Numbered from the stretch's first letter, positions 8,728 through 18,290 are shown. The stretch is 64,000 nt of DNA from Pseudodesulfovibrio profundus (GCF_900217235.1 NZ_LT907975.1:1-64000), one strand, 5' to 3'. A program made the numbers and translations. The notes: generated from the sequence alone by a model not told the origin.

Positions 8728-9507
8728 TTACGCTTCTGCCTTTTCTTCGGTTTTAGGGGCTTCTTCAGCCTTGTCTGCCTTGGCAGCTTTTGCTTCTTCA
8801 GCAGCTTTTGCAGCGTAGTCTTTCTGCATGGCAGCACCTTCGATGCAGGCGTCGGCCATGTGAGTGGCAAACAGCTTGATTGCGCGGATTGCATCGTCGT
8901 TACCGGGGATGATGTAGTCGACAACATCCGGGTCGCAGTTGGAGTCAACGACAGCAACTACGGGGATACCGAGCTTGCGGCATTCCTGGATGGCGATGTG
9001 TTCACGCTTGGGATCGATGACGAAAGCTGCCTTGGGAGCTTCGGTCAGGTCCTTGATACCACCAAGAGCGAGGTTCAGCTTCTTGATCTCGCGGTTCATT
9101 CCCACTGCTTCCTTCTTGGTGTAGCGGGAGATGGAGCCATCTTCGAACATCTGCTCGAGGTGCTTCAGGCGGTCAATGGAACGCTTGATGGTCTGAAAGT
9201 TGGTCAGGGTGCCGCCCATCCAGCGGTGGGTGACGTAGAACATGCCAGCACGTTCTGCTTCCTGGGATACGGCTTCCTGCGCCTGGCGCTTGGTGCCGAT
9301 GAACAGGACCTTGCCGCCCTGAGCGACAGTGTCCACGATGAAGTCGTGGGCAGTAGCAAACATTTTGACAGTCTGCTGCAGGTCCATGATGTGGATACCG
9401 TTGCGGGCGCCGAAGATGTAGGGGCGCATTTTGGGGTTCCAACGGCGGGTCTGGTGGCCGAAGTGGACGCCGGTTTCCAGCATCTGCTTCATAGTTACGT
9501 AAGCCAT
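8728..9507 (-). CDS. rpsB: 30S ribosomal protein S2
   Basis: Structural protein of the small ribosomal subunit, needed for S1 binding. Family blocks seen: [15 protein letters not shown] near the N-terminus, [20 protein letters not shown], and [20 protein letters not shown]. 259 aa; the last ~30 residues are an Ala/Lys/Glu-rich tail as in many bacteria. ATG 9507 has AGGAG upstream. First gene of the rpsB-tsf unit, behind a ~160-base leader with hairpins that may serve autogenous control. Confidence 0.97.
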   Translation of the reverse strand: MAYVTMKQMLETGVHFGHQTRRWNPKMRPYIFGARNGIHIMDLQQTVKMFATAHDFIVDTVAQGGKVLFIGTKRQAQEAVSQEAERAGMFYVTHRWMGGTLTNFQTIKRSIDRLKHLEQMFEDGSISRYTKKEAVGMNREIKKLNLALGGIKDLTEAPKAAFVIDPKREHIAIQECRKLGIPVVAVVDSNCDPDVVDYIIPGNDDAIRAIKLFATHMADACIEGAAMQKDYAAKAAEEAKAAKADKAEEAPKTEEKAEA

Positions 9508-9550
9508 GATAATCTCCTGGGTTTTTCGTCCATTCCGCGTTCATTTAGGA

Positions 9551-9568
9551 GTCCGTGCCATCACGGAC
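9551..9568 (-). promoter_or_regulatory. rpsB: Hairpin in the rpsB leader
   Basis: GTCCGTG and CACGGAC form a perfect 7-bp stem with a 4-base loop, 44 bases upstream of the rpsB start. S2 is known to repress its own message in E. coli through a leader element; whether this hairpin is an equivalent is inference. Confidence 0.4.
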
Positions 9569-9628
9569 CACCCGGAGTTATGGGCGGAATGTGTGAATTT
9601 GAAGTCGGGGGTACTTATCGTATTCTTT

Positions 9629-9660
9629 CGGGGATGGCAAGTTGGACATCCCTTTTTTTT
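9629..9660 (+). terminator. Terminator-like hairpin facing plus strand
   Basis: GGGATG and CATCCC pair around a 10-base loop and are followed by eight T on the plus strand. No plus-strand gene precedes it, so it may block antisense transcription into the glycosyltransferase gene, or be part of the rpsB promoter/leader region on the other strand. Confidence 0.4.
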
Positions 9661-9668
9661 CATATTTG

Positions 9669-11273
9669 TTATGAGGCGCTTTCGCTCATCAGAGAGTTGA
9701 TTTTGTCCATCTCTCCTTCAAACTGGTGGTAGAGCTTCATGTCATTACCCATGACTTGTCCTACCTGTGCATCTGTCATGCGTCGTTTAAAACCACCACC
9801 GGTATTTTGGTGGTGCACACAGGTCACCAGTCCGCAGTACCTGATTACACCATTGTTCACGCGTGTCTTGATGTCGTGGGCGATGTCGTCAATCTGGCTG
9901 GGCGAATAACGTATGTCGAAATTGATTCCCTGAGGGAAATGGTCCATTCGTAACAAGTGACAACACCCCATGACATGATCAGTCGTGCGGATGAAATTGT
10001 ATTGACCGCGATCAGACTCGGCTATCTGATTCGGGTTCGACAGCTTGATAAGTCCGTTTTGCGCCAATGAGAACGTCCTGTGCAAGTACTGCAGCATGTT
10101 CGTATTATTACCATATACAACCTTGCACCCAACCACGGACGTATCCGGGTATTGATACATGACTGTCAGGAAGTGGGCCAACCAGTCTCGTGGCAACTCC
10201 ACATCATCATCTATATACGCGACAAAATCTGACTCACGCACATCGGAAAGAGAGGCCAGCCAGTTGCGTGCTGCAGGAGCGCCAATATTGACCGGTATTT
10301 CAATCCACTTGAAATCATTATCCGGGAACAGTGTCTGTGCTTCCTTGACAATCTGAAGGCTGTTATCCGTGCAGCCATTCAGCAGGATTCGAATGCGCGC
10401 TGAGCCGATGTAGGTTTGAGCGAGGCTGGCAAGTGTTCTTTCAAGATCTTCCGCTTTGTTCCATGTGTACACACAGATACAGACGCGATCGATGTTGATT
10501 CGCTCATTGTCTGGGACAAACGGGGATTCCAACTCAGCTAACCGGTGACGAACAGGCAACTGGTGTGGATCGAGTTTCAGGGATTCCCGGTAGCAATGGA
10601 GCGCCTGTTCTGTTGAGCCACTGGCTACGTATAACTCGGCAGCAAGGTTCAACTGTATTTCACTGAGTGGGGATTGCGCTATTCTCGGGAGCAATTCCAT
10701 GGCGCGGTCAGTGTTGCCGACGCTCGCGTGATGCTGAAACAGGCGTTGATTCCATTCAGCTTCAAAGAATTTGGGAATCGTCACCTTTTCCAACCATGGA
10801 CTTTCCTTGTGTCCTTCGTAGGCGTCCAGTTGAAGGAGTTGAGAGGCTGCCAGCACGTGACCTGGCATACGGTCAAGTGTTTCCTGAAGTAGCTCCCGCT
10901 TCCTGCGCATGGCGCGTTGGGACGACATGACAGAACGAAAATCCAGCATCTCGGGGGGGAGGTCGAAATAGCGTAACCGTTCCAGGCGGGCATCAATATC
11001 CTGATCGTTGGTTAGCTTGAAAGCCAGCTCAAGGCCTCGCCGATTAAAGGGGCCATGGTCTCGAATTTTACGGATGAGGTGCGTTACCCAGTCCCGTGTA
11101 TCCGGGTGGTTGGCAGCATCTTTGTCCCGCAATATCCGCAAAAGGAACACGAGACATGATTCGATGTCCGGTTGAAAATTGGCGCAATGGATTTTGAGAA
11201 CACCAAAAACCGTGTTCAAGTCAATGTGATCCAACTCTTCAAAGCGATCGGTATGAATGTAGGGGGTGGGCAT
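9669..11273 (-). CDS. Family 2 glycosyltransferase with N-terminal repeat region
   Basis: Likely transfers a sugar from a nucleotide sugar to an unknown acceptor. Residues ~1-250 are helical and include TPR-like repeats (for example SGSTEQALHCYRESLKLDP). The GT-A domain follows: VCICVYTWNKAEDLERTL, NIGAPAARNW, and the metal-binding YIDDDVELP motif. No membrane helix is evident, so it is probably cytoplasmic. 534 aa. The ATG at 11273 has no strong Shine-Dalgarno site. Repeat-plus-GT2 architecture is common in enzymes that glycosylate surface or flagellar proteins, but no acceptor gene is adjacent, so the substrate is unknown. Confidence 0.8.
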   Translation of the reverse strand: MPTPYIHTDRFEELDHIDLNTVFGVLKIHCANFQPDIESCLVFLLRILRDKDAANHPDTRDWVTHLIRKIRDHGPFNRRGLELAFKLTNDQDIDARLERLRYFDLPPEMLDFRSVMSSQRAMRRKRELLQETLDRMPGHVLAASQLLQLDAYEGHKESPWLEKVTIPKFFEAEWNQRLFQHHASVGNTDRAMELLPRIAQSPLSEIQLNLAAELYVASGSTEQALHCYRESLKLDPHQLPVRHRLAELESPFVPDNERINIDRVCICVYTWNKAEDLERTLASLAQTYIGSARIRILLNGCTDNSLQIVKEAQTLFPDNDFKWIEIPVNIGAPAARNWLASLSDVRESDFVAYIDDDVELPRDWLAHFLTVMYQYPDTSVVGCKVVYGNNTNMLQYLHRTFSLAQNGLIKLSNPNQIAESDRGQYNFIRTTDHVMGCCHLLRMDHFPQGINFDIRYSPSQIDDIAHDIKTRVNNGVIRYCGLVTCVHHQNTGGGFKRRMTDAQVGQVMGNDMKLYHQFEGEMDKINSLMSESAS

Positions 11274-11333
11274 TATGATGCTTGGTCCTGATTCATGCTG
11301 TTTGTGCGCAAGGTAACGGGAAATAGGTATACT

Positions 11334-12452
11334 CTATTCGCCGAATGCTTGTGCCATGAGATGTTTCCCAAGCCCGCCAAAATCGCTGGGGGCGTAGCCG
11401 AACACTTCTTTCCATACCTCTGTTGATTCCATGCAAAAGTAGAGCTGTTTGTCCATTCCGTGTGAGCGAAGTCGATTCACCATGAATTGGAATTGTTCCA
11501 CTCGCAGAGGTCTGAGCAGGCGGGCCTTGCCGTCCAAGCCTGAGACAAACTCATTGTATATGTACGTTGTATCAGGGAAATTGTCAGCAATGATCGGTGT
11601 CAGTTGCGGCATGCAGCGAAATGATCCCAGTGACATGTAGGCAATGTCAGCGGGGGACAGGTAGTCAAAAATCGTATCAATTATCTCTGCGTATCCTTCT
11701 TTCCATCCCGGATAGTGGATTATCGGGTCAAAGTGCAGACAGACACGAAATCCTGCATCAGCGCATACTTTTGCGGCGTTTAGGCGCTCTTTCAGAGTGG
11801 AAACATCAAACTCCTCGTGTTCGTTAACAAAGGGAGCATTGAGCGACCACGCCGGAAGGATTCGATCCGGGCGTTTGACACTGTCCATCCATGACAGGTC
11901 CACGATCTTCGATTTGAGCTCGAGGGCCACGTTGTCATAATCGCCAAGGAACTCGATCATGTCGCCAGCGTACCCCGTGAGGTGTTCAAGGGCGAGTGAG
12001 TCGGTGAATTCACCGGTTCCGACACGGTATCGCTTGTTCCGGTCGGCACCGAAGGCGTCCCCCAGTTCGCTGAACAAATCCTGTTGGTTTGCCCATATCT
12101 TGAGAATTCTGTCCTGAAAGTAGGCTTGAAGAATGCAGTATGAACAGCGCATGGGGCAGTTCTCGCCAAAGTGAATGATTCGATAGCCGCAGCAGTGATA
12201 GGCACGTGTGCCAGGGCAGAATCGAAGAAATTTCCCTTTGTATTCCTTGAGATACAGTGCCTGATCTTTGCCTTGGTCAAATTCAACTCTGTCGCTCCCG
12301 CTGGGGAGGGTGGTCCAAGGAATATCTGCGTGGCTGGTCGAAGCAAGGCGTTCCCGAACTCGTTGCGTGATGGGGGAGTCCTGCATCGTTTCATCCACAA
12401 AAACATGTCGGATGTTTCTTAAATGGTTTGGGAGGGAGCTGGAGTTAGTCAT
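11334..12452 (-). CDS. Spore photoproduct lyase-like radical SAM protein
   Basis: Radical SAM enzyme related to spore photoproduct lyase, which reverses a UV thymine dimer. The cluster-binding motif CPMRCSYC (CX3CX2C) lies near residue 100, preceded by CCGYRIIHFGENCPM-type family context and followed by LEHLTGY and NAPFVNEHEE blocks. About 372 aa. ATG 12452 overlaps the stop of the upstream gene by 8 bases and has GGAG before it, so the two are translated together. Members in non-sporulating Desulfovibrio are known but their substrate is not established; DNA repair is plausible, not shown. Enzyme class is firm. Confidence 0.85.
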   Translation of the reverse strand: MTNSSSLPNHLRNIRHVFVDETMQDSPITQRVRERLASTSHADIPWTTLPSGSDRVEFDQGKDQALYLKEYKGKFLRFCPGTRAYHCCGYRIIHFGENCPMRCSYCILQAYFQDRILKIWANQQDLFSELGDAFGADRNKRYRVGTGEFTDSLALEHLTGYAGDMIEFLGDYDNVALELKSKIVDLSWMDSVKRPDRILPAWSLNAPFVNEHEEFDVSTLKERLNAAKVCADAGFRVCLHFDPIIHYPGWKEGYAEIIDTIFDYLSPADIAYMSLGSFRCMPQLTPIIADNFPDTTYIYNEFVSGLDGKARLLRPLRVEQFQFMVNRLRSHGMDKQLYFCMESTEVWKEVFGYAPSDFGGLGKHLMAQAFGE

Positions 12453-13407
12453 TTTGTTCTCCCAATGACCATATGGTTTTCCACTGAGGCGAAGAGCCAA
12501 TGGTTTCAAGCTCCCGGGTTGCCTTTTCCAGTTGCTCCACATTCTTCACGGATACAGTTAGCTCCGTACCACCTGTCTCGAAGTTGTTGGGCTGAACCAT
12601 TCGCCAGGATGTACCCGTGGTGATGTCGCGAGCTGCTTTATCAAAAGACGCCTGTAATGAATTGAGATGAGGGTACCGGGTTTCTTTGGCTACGGCGGTC
12701 AATCGGGCAATGGCGTCCTTTGGTGACAAGCCTTGCCCCAACGTCGCGGTGATACCCGAATCGGCCATGACTTGAGCTACAGTTTTTCCCTGCATTTTCC
12801 CGGCCTCAAACAGCCATGTGAGCATGTTGACGGCATTGGATCGTGACCAGGAAAAAGAGTCGAAAAGCGGCTCGATGGCGTCGCGGTCAGCTTTGTCCAT
12901 CTTCAATAAAACATCCCCCGCAGCCATGGGAATGCGTCCGGCTTGCATGTGGTGTTGCCAGTTATTTGGGAGGTCCAGCCAACGCATGAGAAGTTTGGCA
13001 TTTTTGCTTTTTGATTTGATTCCTATCATCGGGAGAATCGTTTGCCGCAGGTACGAACTATCAGTCAGAGGCGCAAAGTAATTGAGTGCAGCCAGTCGCA
13101 TGCCGTCATCAATCTCTTTGTGCGTGTTGTCAGCCAGATAAAGAAGTCCCTTATCCAGTGGGGAAGCATCGGTCACAACACGAACCAGCACAGGATTTGA
13201 CAACCTTTTCATTACTTCAAGCCGGGCATGGCCGGATATCAATTCAAGTCCGGCGTCGGACTCCTGTGCCAAAACGGGGGTAGTTTGGCCGAATTGACCT
13301 ATGGATATCTCTAATGATTCATTGATATTCTCAGACCAGAATAGGTGCTGGCCGCCGTTTTTTACGGCATCGGCAGAGGCGGAAATAATTTCATTGGAAA
13401 GTTGCAA
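12445..13407 (-). CDS. ParB/Spo0J N-domain-like protein coupled to radical SAM gene
   Basis: The N-terminal ~100 residues resemble the ParB N-terminal (sulfiredoxin-like, CTPase/nuclease) fold: IGQFGQTTPVLAQ, then LELISGHARLEVMKRL, the counterpart of the ParB box II GERR region with Arg replaced by His-Ala. The rest is helical; a ParB helix-turn-helix is not obvious. 320 aa. Start is TTG at 13407, chosen because CAGGAG sits 7 bases upstream. It overlaps the radical SAM gene by 8 bases, so the pair probably acts together. The gene has no parA neighbour and no role in segregation is suggested. Function unknown. Confidence 0.6.
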   Translation of the reverse strand: MQLSNEIISASADAVKNGGQHLFWSENINESLEISIGQFGQTTPVLAQESDAGLELISGHARLEVMKRLSNPVLVRVVTDASPLDKGLLYLADNTHKEIDDGMRLAALNYFAPLTDSSYLRQTILPMIGIKSKSKNAKLLMRWLDLPNNWQHHMQAGRIPMAAGDVLLKMDKADRDAIEPLFDSFSWSRSNAVNMLTWLFEAGKMQGKTVAQVMADSGITATLGQGLSPKDAIARLTAVAKETRYPHLNSLQASFDKAARDITTGTSWRMVQPNNFETGGTELTVSVKNVEQLEKATRELETIGSSPQWKTIWSLGEQND

Positions 13408-13548
13408 ATTGTGCTCCTGTGAAAAAACTGAAAAACGAGATGTATGTTTATGATATTATTAACTTATTGACGAAATTTTGACGAAAAAGGGCTTGAAGTG
13501 CATGTAAAATCAGTACGATAGAGTACCCCTTTTATTTGCCAACCCCCC

Positions 13549-13578
13549 TTGACATTTTCGCTTTGCTCTTCCTATAGG
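13549..13578 (+). promoter_or_regulatory. Sigma-70-type promoter of the EF-G-like gene
   Basis: TTGACA at 13549-13554 and TATAGG at 13573-13578 are 18 bases apart, about 95 bases before the EF-G-like start. The rest of the 260-base divergent gap (13408-13667) holds no gene I can support. Confidence 0.5.
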
Positions 13579-13673
13579 ACTAAACCTGTCAAATTCCAAG
13601 TGTCATTGATGACATATGGAAAATGATGATCCAGGTTACTGCAGAAAACCAATAAATACACTGGAGTATGAGA

Positions 13674-15731
13674 ATGCCTGATCTGAAGAACCAGAGAACA
13701 TATGCACTCGTCGGACACGGTGGTAGCGGTAAAACCTCTGTGGCTGAGATGCTTCTTTTCAACGCTGGCGTCGTTAATCGTCTTGGTAAGGTCGAAGAAG
13801 GGAATACAGTCCTTGATTACGAACCTGAAGAAATAAAACGTCGCGGCTCAGTTCAACCCGGTTTTGCCAGTTTCAAATGGCAAAAAAATGATCATTTTCT
13901 CATAGACACACCCGGTGACTCAAATTTTTCAGGCGACTTGTCCTACAGCCTGATGGCTGCGGACGGCGCTGTTCTTGTTATTGATGCAGTTGATGGTGTC
14001 AAGCCGCTGACCCGCAAGGTGTGGGCTCAGGTTCAGGATAAAGGGCTGCCTTCCATGATCGTAATCAACAAGATGGATCGTGACAGGGCTGATTTTGATA
14101 CAGCTTTCAATGGCATATCCGAAGCGTTGGGTGCTCGTCCCGTATTGCTGTACTACCCGATTGGTTCCAGAGAGGACTTCAAGGGCGTCGTCGACATGAT
14201 GTCCGGCAAGGCATTGATGTTTGGCGAAGGCGGTGAAGTATCCGAGGGCGAAGTCCCCGGTGAGATCGCGGAAGAAGTGGCAACGCTTCGTGAAACCATG
14301 ATTGAAAACATCGCTGAATCCGATGAAGATCTCATGGAAAAATATTTTGAAGAAGGCGAGCTTGCACCTGATGACATCACCAAGGGTCTCAAGGACGGTG
14401 TTGCAGCCGGTGAGCTTGTTCCTGTCGTGCTTTCTGCTGCGCTGAACAACCAGGGCGGTCAGATGATCCTGGATACTGTACAAAAGCTTATGCCCAGCCC
14501 GTTGGACCGTGAGCCGTGGCAGGGCGAAGAGGGCGAGCGCAAGAGTTCGCCAGATGAGCCGTTGGCCTGTTTTGTTTTCAAAACACTGGCTGACCCGTTT
14601 GCCGGGCAGTTGACCATTGCAAGAGTGCTCTCTGGCGAGTTGAAGCCGGATTCTCATCTGGTTAATGCATCCAATGGAGAAAAAGAGCGTATCGGTCAGG
14701 TTCTGCTGACAAGTGGTAAGGAGCAAAAACAGTCCAAAGAGCCGCTTGGACCTGGCGCTATTGTAACGCTGGCTAAGCTGAAGAATACCCATACTGGCGA
14801 TACGCTGGTGGAGAAAGATGAGTTCAAGCTCGTGAAGCCGGAACTGGCTCCTCAGTTGATCACCTTTGCCCTGGCTCCTGCTGAAAAGGGTGATGAGGAT
14901 AAGGTGTATGCTGCCGTTGCAAAGCTCTTGGATGAGGATATCACCTTGACCCTTTCGCGAGATGAAGAGTCCGGCGATATTCTGCTGTCCGGCATGGGCC
15001 AGAACCATATCGAGATATCTGTCGAAAAGGCCAAGCGTCGCTATAAAGCTGACATTCTTTTGAAGACTCCCAAGGTTCCGTATCGTGAAACCTTCAAGTC
15101 CGGTGCAAACGAGGTTCAGGGACGACACAAGAAACAGTCCGGTGGTCGCGGTCAGTTTGGTGATTGCTGGATTCACGTTGCCCCCAGGCATTCCGGTGAG
15201 GGATATGAGTTTGTTGATCAGATCGTCGGTGGAGCCATCCCCCGTCAGTTTATCCCTGCCGTAGACAAAGGCATTCAGGAGACAGCCGCCCGCGGTGTGC
15301 TCGCCGGTTACCCGGTGATCGATTTCCAGGTAACGTTGTATGACGGCAGCTATCATAACGTCGACTCCTCCGAGATGGCGTTCAAGGTTGCAGGCTCCTT
15401 AGCGTTCAAGAAAGCGGCGGAAAAAGCCCAGATGGCACTCCTTGAGCCTGTGATGCTGGTGACGGTCGCTGTGCCGGACTCCTTCATGGGTGATGTGATT
15501 GGTGACCTTTCGTCACGTCGAGGCAAGGTGCTCGGCTCCGACTCCCAGGCCGGTATCACTGAAGTCAAGGCACATGTCCCAATGGCTGAGATGCTGAAAT
15601 ACGCGCCAGACCTTAACTCAATGACAGGTGGACAGGGTACCTTCTTCATGGAGTTTGCCTCATACGAGGAGTGCCCGCCCCAGGAAATGCAGAAGGTCAT
15701 TGCGGCTAATAAAAAGGCTGACGAAGAATAG
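13674..15731 (+). CDS. Elongation factor G-like protein (FusA paralogue)
   Basis: Translational GTPase with the five-domain EF-G layout, about 685 aa. G1 is GHGGSGKTS, G3 is DTPGDSNF, G4 is NKMDRDRAD; domain IV contains GGRGQFGDCWIHV, and domain V is complete. Canonical EF-G has G1 AHIDAGKTT and G3 DTPGH; here the catalytic His after DTPG is Asp. That places it in the EF-G-like paralogue group rather than the main fusA, and suggests slow or altered GTP hydrolysis. ATG 13674 is preferred because GGAG lies 7 bases before it; ATG 13668 would be too close. It is monocistronic, with a promoter upstream and a strong terminator downstream. Confidence 0.9.
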   Translation: MPDLKNQRTYALVGHGGSGKTSVAEMLLFNAGVVNRLGKVEEGNTVLDYEPEEIKRRGSVQPGFASFKWQKNDHFLIDTPGDSNFSGDLSYSLMAADGAVLVIDAVDGVKPLTRKVWAQVQDKGLPSMIVINKMDRDRADFDTAFNGISEALGARPVLLYYPIGSREDFKGVVDMMSGKALMFGEGGEVSEGEVPGEIAEEVATLRETMIENIAESDEDLMEKYFEEGELAPDDITKGLKDGVAAGELVPVVLSAALNNQGGQMILDTVQKLMPSPLDREPWQGEEGERKSSPDEPLACFVFKTLADPFAGQLTIARVLSGELKPDSHLVNASNGEKERIGQVLLTSGKEQKQSKEPLGPGAIVTLAKLKNTHTGDTLVEKDEFKLVKPELAPQLITFALAPAEKGDEDKVYAAVAKLLDEDITLTLSRDEESGDILLSGMGQNHIEISVEKAKRRYKADILLKTPKVPYRETFKSGANEVQGRHKKQSGGRGQFGDCWIHVAPRHSGEGYEFVDQIVGGAIPRQFIPAVDKGIQETAARGVLAGYPVIDFQVTLYDGSYHNVDSSEMAFKVAGSLAFKKAAEKAQMALLEPVMLVTVAVPDSFMGDVIGDLSSRRGKVLGSDSQAGITEVKAHVPMAEMLKYAPDLNSMTGGQGTFFMEFASYEECPPQEMQKVIAANKKADEE

Positions 15732-15756
15732 TCTGGTCATACCGTTGATATAGTAC

Positions 15757-15787
15757 AAGGCGGCAGTTTTTCTGCCGCCTTTTTTTA
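15757..15787 (+). terminator. Terminator after the EF-G-like gene
   Basis: GGCGGCAG and CTGCCGCC form a perfect 8-bp stem around TTTTT, followed by seven or more T. Textbook intrinsic terminator. Confidence 0.93.
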
Positions 15788-15892
15788 TGGCTTTTGGTGA
15801 AGGATATATAATTCTAATGAAATGTACTGAAATCCTTGTTTACCGGTAGGATTTGGTTTACTCAGTCCCAAGTTCAACGATAAGGATTTTTC

Positions 15893-16615
15893 ATGTTTCG
15901 ACGCATTTTTTTTGTACTGATACTGTGGGTTGTAACAGTTTATTATAGTTACAAGATGATGAAGGTTGACCCGGAAAATTGTACTCCTGAAGAGTATGAC
16001 TACTGGGGATTGAAGTGGGGAGAAACCACGGCCAGATTGGCCGGGTTGAAGATTGATGTCGATTTGGGAGATGTTGATCCCGAAGGGCATTACGTCTTCA
16101 TCGGTAACCACCAGTCCAACCTTGATATACCCGTGCTGTTCGAGGTTTTCAAAAAGAATCGTATTCGATTTGTGGCAAAGAAGAGCCTTTTTCAAATTCC
16201 CATTTATGGTAAAGCGTTGGCCCATTCCGGACATATTTGTGTCGACCGGGACAACCGTCGTGCCGCGATGAAGAGTCTCAATGAGGCTGTTGAGAAGGCT
16301 AAGAGTGGTATTTCTCCGTTTATTTTTCCGGAAGGTACCAGAAATACCAATTTGAATGAGCTTATGGATTTTAAGATCGGAGGGATGATCATTGCTCTCA
16401 AATCCGGGCTTCCTGTCGTTCCCGTCGTGATGGCCAATACAGGTAAAATCATGCCTAAAGGGAAGCTGATCATCGACAACCGGCCTGTTGTGCGAGTCAA
16501 AGCTCTGCCTGTAATTGACCCCTCAGAGTACACGCTCAAAGATCGTGAAAAATTCAAGGATGACCTGTATGCCATGATGAACAAGGCATACAAAGAACTC
16601 CTTGACCAAGGATAA
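15893..16615 (+). CDS. plsC: 1-acyl-sn-glycerol-3-phosphate acyltransferase
   Basis: Adds the second acyl chain to lysophosphatidate at the inner membrane, feeding cdsA. One N-terminal membrane helix (residues ~4-18) is followed by the catalytic NHQSNLD (NHX4D) near residue 73 and FPEGTRN near 145, plus a conserved PVVPVVM block. 240 aa, normal. ATG 15893 follows AAGGA. The RNase J start is 4 bases past its stop, so the two genes are likely cotranscribed. Confidence 0.95.
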   Translation: MFRRIFFVLILWVVTVYYSYKMMKVDPENCTPEEYDYWGLKWGETTARLAGLKIDVDLGDVDPEGHYVFIGNHQSNLDIPVLFEVFKKNRIRFVAKKSLFQIPIYGKALAHSGHICVDRDNRRAAMKSLNEAVEKAKSGISPFIFPEGTRNTNLNELMDFKIGGMIIALKSGLPVVPVVMANTGKIMPKGKLIIDNRPVVRVKALPVIDPSEYTLKDREKFKDDLYAMMNKAYKELLDQG

Positions 16616-16619
16616 CCTC

Positions 16620-18287
16620 ATGGCTTCCCCTGTTCTCAGTCTATACCCTCTTGGTGGTCTCGGTGAGATCGGCATGAATTGCATGGCCTATACGACAGAT
16701 AGGTCCATGGCGCTTGTCGATTGCGGATTGATGTTCCCCGAAGATTATCATTTTGGCGTTGATGTCGTTATTCCCTGCTTTGATTACGTTCTTCAGAACA
16801 AGGCAAAACTGCATGGGATTGTACTGACTCACGGGCATGAGGATCACATCGGTGCACTGCCGTGGCTTTTGCAAAATGTGGATGTCCCGGTCTACGGCAG
16901 CCAGTTCACGCTTGGATTGGTCGAGAATAAACTGAAGGAGCATGGCCTCGACAGATGGGCCGACCTTCGTCCTGTTCGGCCATATGACCGTGTCTTGATC
17001 GGTGATTTCAAATTCAACTTTTTCCCTGTTTGTCACTCAATAATCGAAGGGTATGGTCTCGGCATTGAAACACCGGTCGGACGCATCGTCCATACTGGTG
17101 ATTTCAAGATTGATCGTAATCCTCTTGGTGGACACGCAACTGATCTCGCTGCATTCCGCAAGTTCGCGGAACCGGGCGTCCACCTCATGTTGTCTGATTC
17201 CACGAACGTGGAGCAGGAAGGCTTTGCGCTCACAGAGCGAGAGATCAAGGTTTCCTTGCGGGATATCTTTTCAAAAGCCAAAGGGCGGATTCTTGTTTCC
17301 CTCTTTTCGAGTCACATTCAGCGCATGCAGGAAGTCTTTGATCTTGCTGATGCCCAAGGGCGAAAGGTCGCTGTGTCTGGCCGGAGTTTGTATAGGAATA
17401 TCGAGCTTGCCAGAGACTTGGGGCACCTGAAGATTCCCAAGGGAATATTCATCGATCTAGACCAGTTGCACCACTATGGGGATTCGGAGTTGGTTCTGTT
17501 GGTGACCGGCTCGCAAGGGGAACCGCTGGCCGCGCTTTCAAGAATGGCATCAGGTGAGCATCGGCAACTTCAGGTGCGACCAGATGATCTGTTCATTCTT
17601 TCATCCCGGTTCATCCCCGGGAATGTCAAAGCGATCACCAAGGTTATCAACAATCTGTATCGCTTGGGCGCCGAGGTCCTGTACGAAAAGATGCACGGTA
17701 TTCACGCCTCAGGTCATGCCCATGCCGGAGAGTTGACCTTGATGCTTGAAGCTGTTCGGCCAAAATATTTTATTCCGGTGCACGGCGAGTACCGGCACCT
17801 CGTGAAACATCAGCGACTGGCCATGGATTGTGGTGTTAATGAACGATGCGCTTTGGTGGTTGAAAACGGACAATCCATTCATTTTGAGGCGGATGGTTCA
17901 GTCGAATTCGGTCCCTTGTTCCCTGCCGACAAGATTCTGGTGGACGGCAAGGGAGTTGGCGATGTCGGGCACTCTGTCCTGAAGGAAAGGCAGCTTCTTG
18001 CCGGTGAAGGAATGGTCGTTGTGTTGCTGGTCGTGGATAATGCGACCGGTGAAATATCAATTGGCCCTGACATCATTTCCAAAGGATTCGTATTCGAGCA
18101 AAAATACAGTCACGTCCTGGATGATGCCAAATGTATCGTGCTGGATGTGCATGAGAACATCGCCCCGGGCGAGACGACAAAGCTCAAGGAGCGAATCCGT
18201 TCAGCTCTCAGAAGATTCTTTAGAAAGGTACTCGGGCGTGATCCGGTGGTTGTTCCACTGGTTATCCCCATCGATCTGGATGAATAA
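16620..18287 (+). CDS. rnj: Ribonuclease J
   Basis: Beta-CASP metallo-beta-lactamase nuclease with 5'-3' exo- and endonuclease activity on RNA. Seen: PLGGLGEIGMNCM at the N-terminus, the zinc motif LTHGHEDHIGALP near residue 70, VHTGDFKID, SDSTN, and the beta-CASP HASGHAHAGEL and VPVHGEYRHL blocks. 555 aa, as expected. ATG 16620 follows AAGGA and abuts plsC; the longer in-frame start at 16602 would overlap it. The gene ends at a bidirectional terminator. Confidence 0.95.
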   Translation: MASPVLSLYPLGGLGEIGMNCMAYTTDRSMALVDCGLMFPEDYHFGVDVVIPCFDYVLQNKAKLHGIVLTHGHEDHIGALPWLLQNVDVPVYGSQFTLGLVENKLKEHGLDRWADLRPVRPYDRVLIGDFKFNFFPVCHSIIEGYGLGIETPVGRIVHTGDFKIDRNPLGGHATDLAAFRKFAEPGVHLMLSDSTNVEQEGFALTEREIKVSLRDIFSKAKGRILVSLFSSHIQRMQEVFDLADAQGRKVAVSGRSLYRNIELARDLGHLKIPKGIFIDLDQLHHYGDSELVLLVTGSQGEPLAALSRMASGEHRQLQVRPDDLFILSSRFIPGNVKAITKVINNLYRLGAEVLYEKMHGIHASGHAHAGELTLMLEAVRPKYFIPVHGEYRHLVKHQRLAMDCGVNERCALVVENGQSIHFEADGSVEFGPLFPADKILVDGKGVGDVGHSVLKERQLLAGEGMVVVLLVVDNATGEISIGPDIISKGFVFEQKYSHVLDDAKCIVLDVHENIAPGETTKLKERIRSALRRFFRKVLGRDPVVVPLVIPIDLDE

Positions 18288-18290
18288 AAG

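Noticed and set aside
7993..9732. 579-aa plus-strand frame over tsf and rpsB
   Set aside because: Antisense shadow of two certain genes; composition (Phe/Gly/Val-rich) is that of mirrored codons.
13929..15356. 475-aa minus-strand frame inside the EF-G-like gene
   Set aside because: Antisense shadow without start signals; the plus-strand protein is complete.
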